A stretch of 64,000 nt of DNA, taken from the NCBI RefSeq assembly GCF_017877135.1, contig NZ_JAGIPH010000003.1, forward strand, positions 496,001 through 560,000, read 5' to 3'. This document shows positions 62,528 to 64,000 of the stretch, piece after piece; the first letter of the stretch is position 1, and each line of letters starts with the position of its first letter. Origin of the DNA: Neorhizobium galegae (GTDB taxonomy: Bacteria; Pseudomonadota; Alphaproteobacteria; Rhizobiales; Rhizobiaceae). Position numbers and translations under genes: made by a program. The notes beneath the pieces were generated by a model. It was given only the letters and a program-made list of their open reading frames with translations, was not told where the DNA came from and searched no databases.

Positions 62528-64000
62528 ACGTTCTGAGAAGCGATTGCGTTGCCCGTGGAAGCTGTCAAAAACGAGCGACGATCCCTATGTGACCCTGCCC
62601 GTCTACCTTGCATATTGCGGAATCGCGGCGGCACTTCGATCTCGTAACCGGAAAAATTCCAAGTTCATCGCTATCCTGCAGATTCAACGCGACTGTTTCT
62701 TGCCGATTTACTCTCAGGCTGCCGAGGTCTTTCTGATGGCGCTCCGGGAGGAGCGGGACTACAATCCGTGCATTAGCGCTTGGGACAAAAAACACCATAG
62801 GGACCAAGTCGCCGCCCTTAACAAGGACCAGGCGATTTTCTTCGCAGGACCAGAGCAGCCACTCGACACAGAGGCATGGCTTTTTGCGGATGCCGTAGTC
62901 AGCGTTGCGCCTCCGACGAGAAGGCACGCGGAGGCGGCGCTACGGCGTTTCGGGATTCCCGTAACGGAGAGAGACGTCGAAATCCTGATTTCGGAGACAT
63001 GGTCTCGATTGCAACAGGCTTTTCAGACCCGTCGGACGCCGACTGCCGCGTTGGATCGGCTTCGGCAATACCCGCGAGACCCACCAATTGCAGCGGACAA
63101 CGAATCCGAAGGACCAACGCTTGCAGAAATGCACGGGTTCGGAGCGTTGTTCGAGTGGGGGTGCGATCTAGCTTTCGACCTCGAGGAATTCAGGGCTGGA
63201 CGAATCCAGTGGGAGGAAGTCGACAGCGGAGTCTTGATTTCGGGGCCGCCGGGTTCAGGGAAAACGATGTTTGCTGGTGCTTTGGCGCGAACCTGCGGTG
63301 TTCCTCTAGTTTACGGTTCCGTTTCGAGCTGGCAAACGGCAGGCGCTCTGGACGATCATTTGAAGGCGATGCGTGCCTCTTTCGAAGAGGCTAAGGCCAA
63401 AGCTCCCGCGATATTGTTTATCGATGAGGTCGACACATTCGGGGATCGAAGTGAGACGGACCGGAACCGTGGCTACATGCGGGCCGTGATTGCGGGTTTT
63501 CTCGAATTGTTGGACGGGTTCAACCGCCGAAAAGGGGTGATCGTCATCTCAGCCTGTAACAATCCAGAGCAGTTGGACCCGGCAATCCGTCGAGCAGGCA
63601 GGCTCGGTCAGCATTTCGAAGTTTCGCTGCCTGATGAAAGTGCCCGATACTCAATCCTGAAGTATCACAGCGGCATCGATCTCGATCCGAAGCAGGTTGA
63701 GCAGTTCACGCTTTCGACTCAAGGGTACTCCGGAGCCGATATCGCGCAACTCGTTAGGTTTGCTAAGAGATCGGCGCGCCGAAGAAGAGAAGACTTAGCC
63801 GGCGATCACATTGTGCGAGAGTTGCCGACGGCCCTAGAGCTTCCCGCCAGTTACGTTCATTCGGTCGCGGTACACGAGGCGGGGCATGCTATTGTCGCCG
63901 TTGAACTTGGGTTCGGTGAACTTGTGAGCGTTGCGATCGCCAGCTACGCCATCCCTGGAAACGGCAATCAGGTTGGCGGAGCCACCTACTCCTTGCCGCG
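62520..64000 (+). CDS. Soluble FtsH-like AAA/M41 protease, C-terminus cut by window edge
   Basis: The frame reads from a TTG at 62520 (overlapping the phosphoesterase end by 8 bases) to the window edge, 493 residues. About 240 N-terminal residues (PWKLSKTSDDPYVTLPVYLA onward) match no family I know and contain no clear membrane helix. The AAA domain has Walker A GPPGSGKT at 242-249, Walker B ILFIDEVDTFGD with D302-E303, the SRH arginines R358 and R361 (IRRAGRLGQ), and sensor 2 GYSGADIAQLV. An M41 zinc site HEAGHAIVAVE begins at residue 452. FtsH proteins are membrane-bound, so a soluble form is unusual. The real start could also be a TTG at 62544. Confidence 0.85.
   Translation, partial: MARRSEKRLRCPWKLSKTSDDPYVTLPVYLAYCGIAAALRSRNRKNSKFIAILQIQRDCFLPIYSQAAEVFLMALREERDYNPCISAWDKKHHRDQVAALNKDQAIFFAGPEQPLDTEAWLFADAVVSVAPPTRRHAEAALRRFGIPVTERDVEILISETWSRLQQAFQTRRTPTAALDRLRQYPRDPPIAADNESEGPTLAEMHGFGALFEWGCDLAFDLEEFRAGRIQWEEVDSGVLISGPPGSGKTMFAGALARTCGVPLVYGSVSSWQTAGALDDHLKAMRASFEEAKAKAPAILFIDEVDTFGDRSETDRNRGYMRAVIAGFLELLDGFNRRKGVIVISACNNPEQLDPAIRRAGRLGQHFEVSLPDESARYSILKYHSGIDLDPKQVEQFTLSTQGYSGADIAQLVRFAKRSARRRREDLAGDHIVRELPTALELPASYVHSVAVHEAGHAIVAVELGFGELVSVAIASYAIPGNGNQVGGATYSLP

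Overview
This window is chromosomal DNA of an alphaproteobacterium, most likely of the family Rhizobiaceae (Rhizobium, Agrobacterium or a close relative). The evidence is the aapJQMP L-amino-acid transporter, an ExoD-family gene, cobT/cobS, DUF3126 beside cysE, a DUF982 protein, a phasin, promoters of the form CTTGAC-N17-CTATAT, a RirA-type iron box, and a high GC content. I cannot name the species from sequence alone.

Region by region. (1) 1-6912, minus strand: the suf iron-sulfur operon, read from a cysteine desulfurase (5587-6753) through sufB, sufC and sufD into a sufS gene that runs off the left edge. A GIY-YIG nuclease gene flanked by REP-like palindromes sits between sufB and sufC. The operon promoter at 6884-6912 overlaps a RirA-box and an Irr-like motif. 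(2) 6965-19060: an alpha/beta hydrolase, a GGDEF protein, tyrS, a giant AsmA-like protein, a one-cysteine Bcp peroxiredoxin, a DUF455 ferritin-like protein, an M23 peptidase behind a CtrA-type site, a DEAD-box helicase and a Nudix hydrolase. (3) 19143-29000: azlCD, clpA/clpS, a phasin, DUF3126-cysE, a hydrolase, a zinc-finger protein, a flavoprotein monooxygenase and metC. (4) 29340-33616: aapJQMP. (5) 33717-39107: a gene-poor accessory stretch of small ORFs (DUF982, possible orphan VbhA-like antitoxin, one-helix membrane peptides), an exoD-like gene and tRNA-Asn. (6) 39352-60739: cysK, alaX, an SseA-GNAT fusion, a PadR regulator with repeated operators, a Tat-exported nucleotidase, cobT/cobS, an aspartic protease, MFS and ABC transporters, ddl, an extensin-like lipoprotein, a LysR/azoR pair, ilvA and trkH. 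(7) 60900-64000: an apparently acquired cluster of an XRE repressor, a DUF6634-like protein, a metallophosphoesterase and a soluble FtsH-like AAA/M41 protease cut by the right edge.

Sulfur metabolism recurs: cysE and cysK make cysteine, metC splits cystathionine, SseA handles mercaptopyruvate, and Suf moves cysteine sulfur into clusters under iron control. The best candidate for an undescribed system is the right-end XRE/DUF6634/phosphoesterase/FtsH-like cluster. The next most interesting item is the REP-flanked GIY-YIG gene inside the suf operon.
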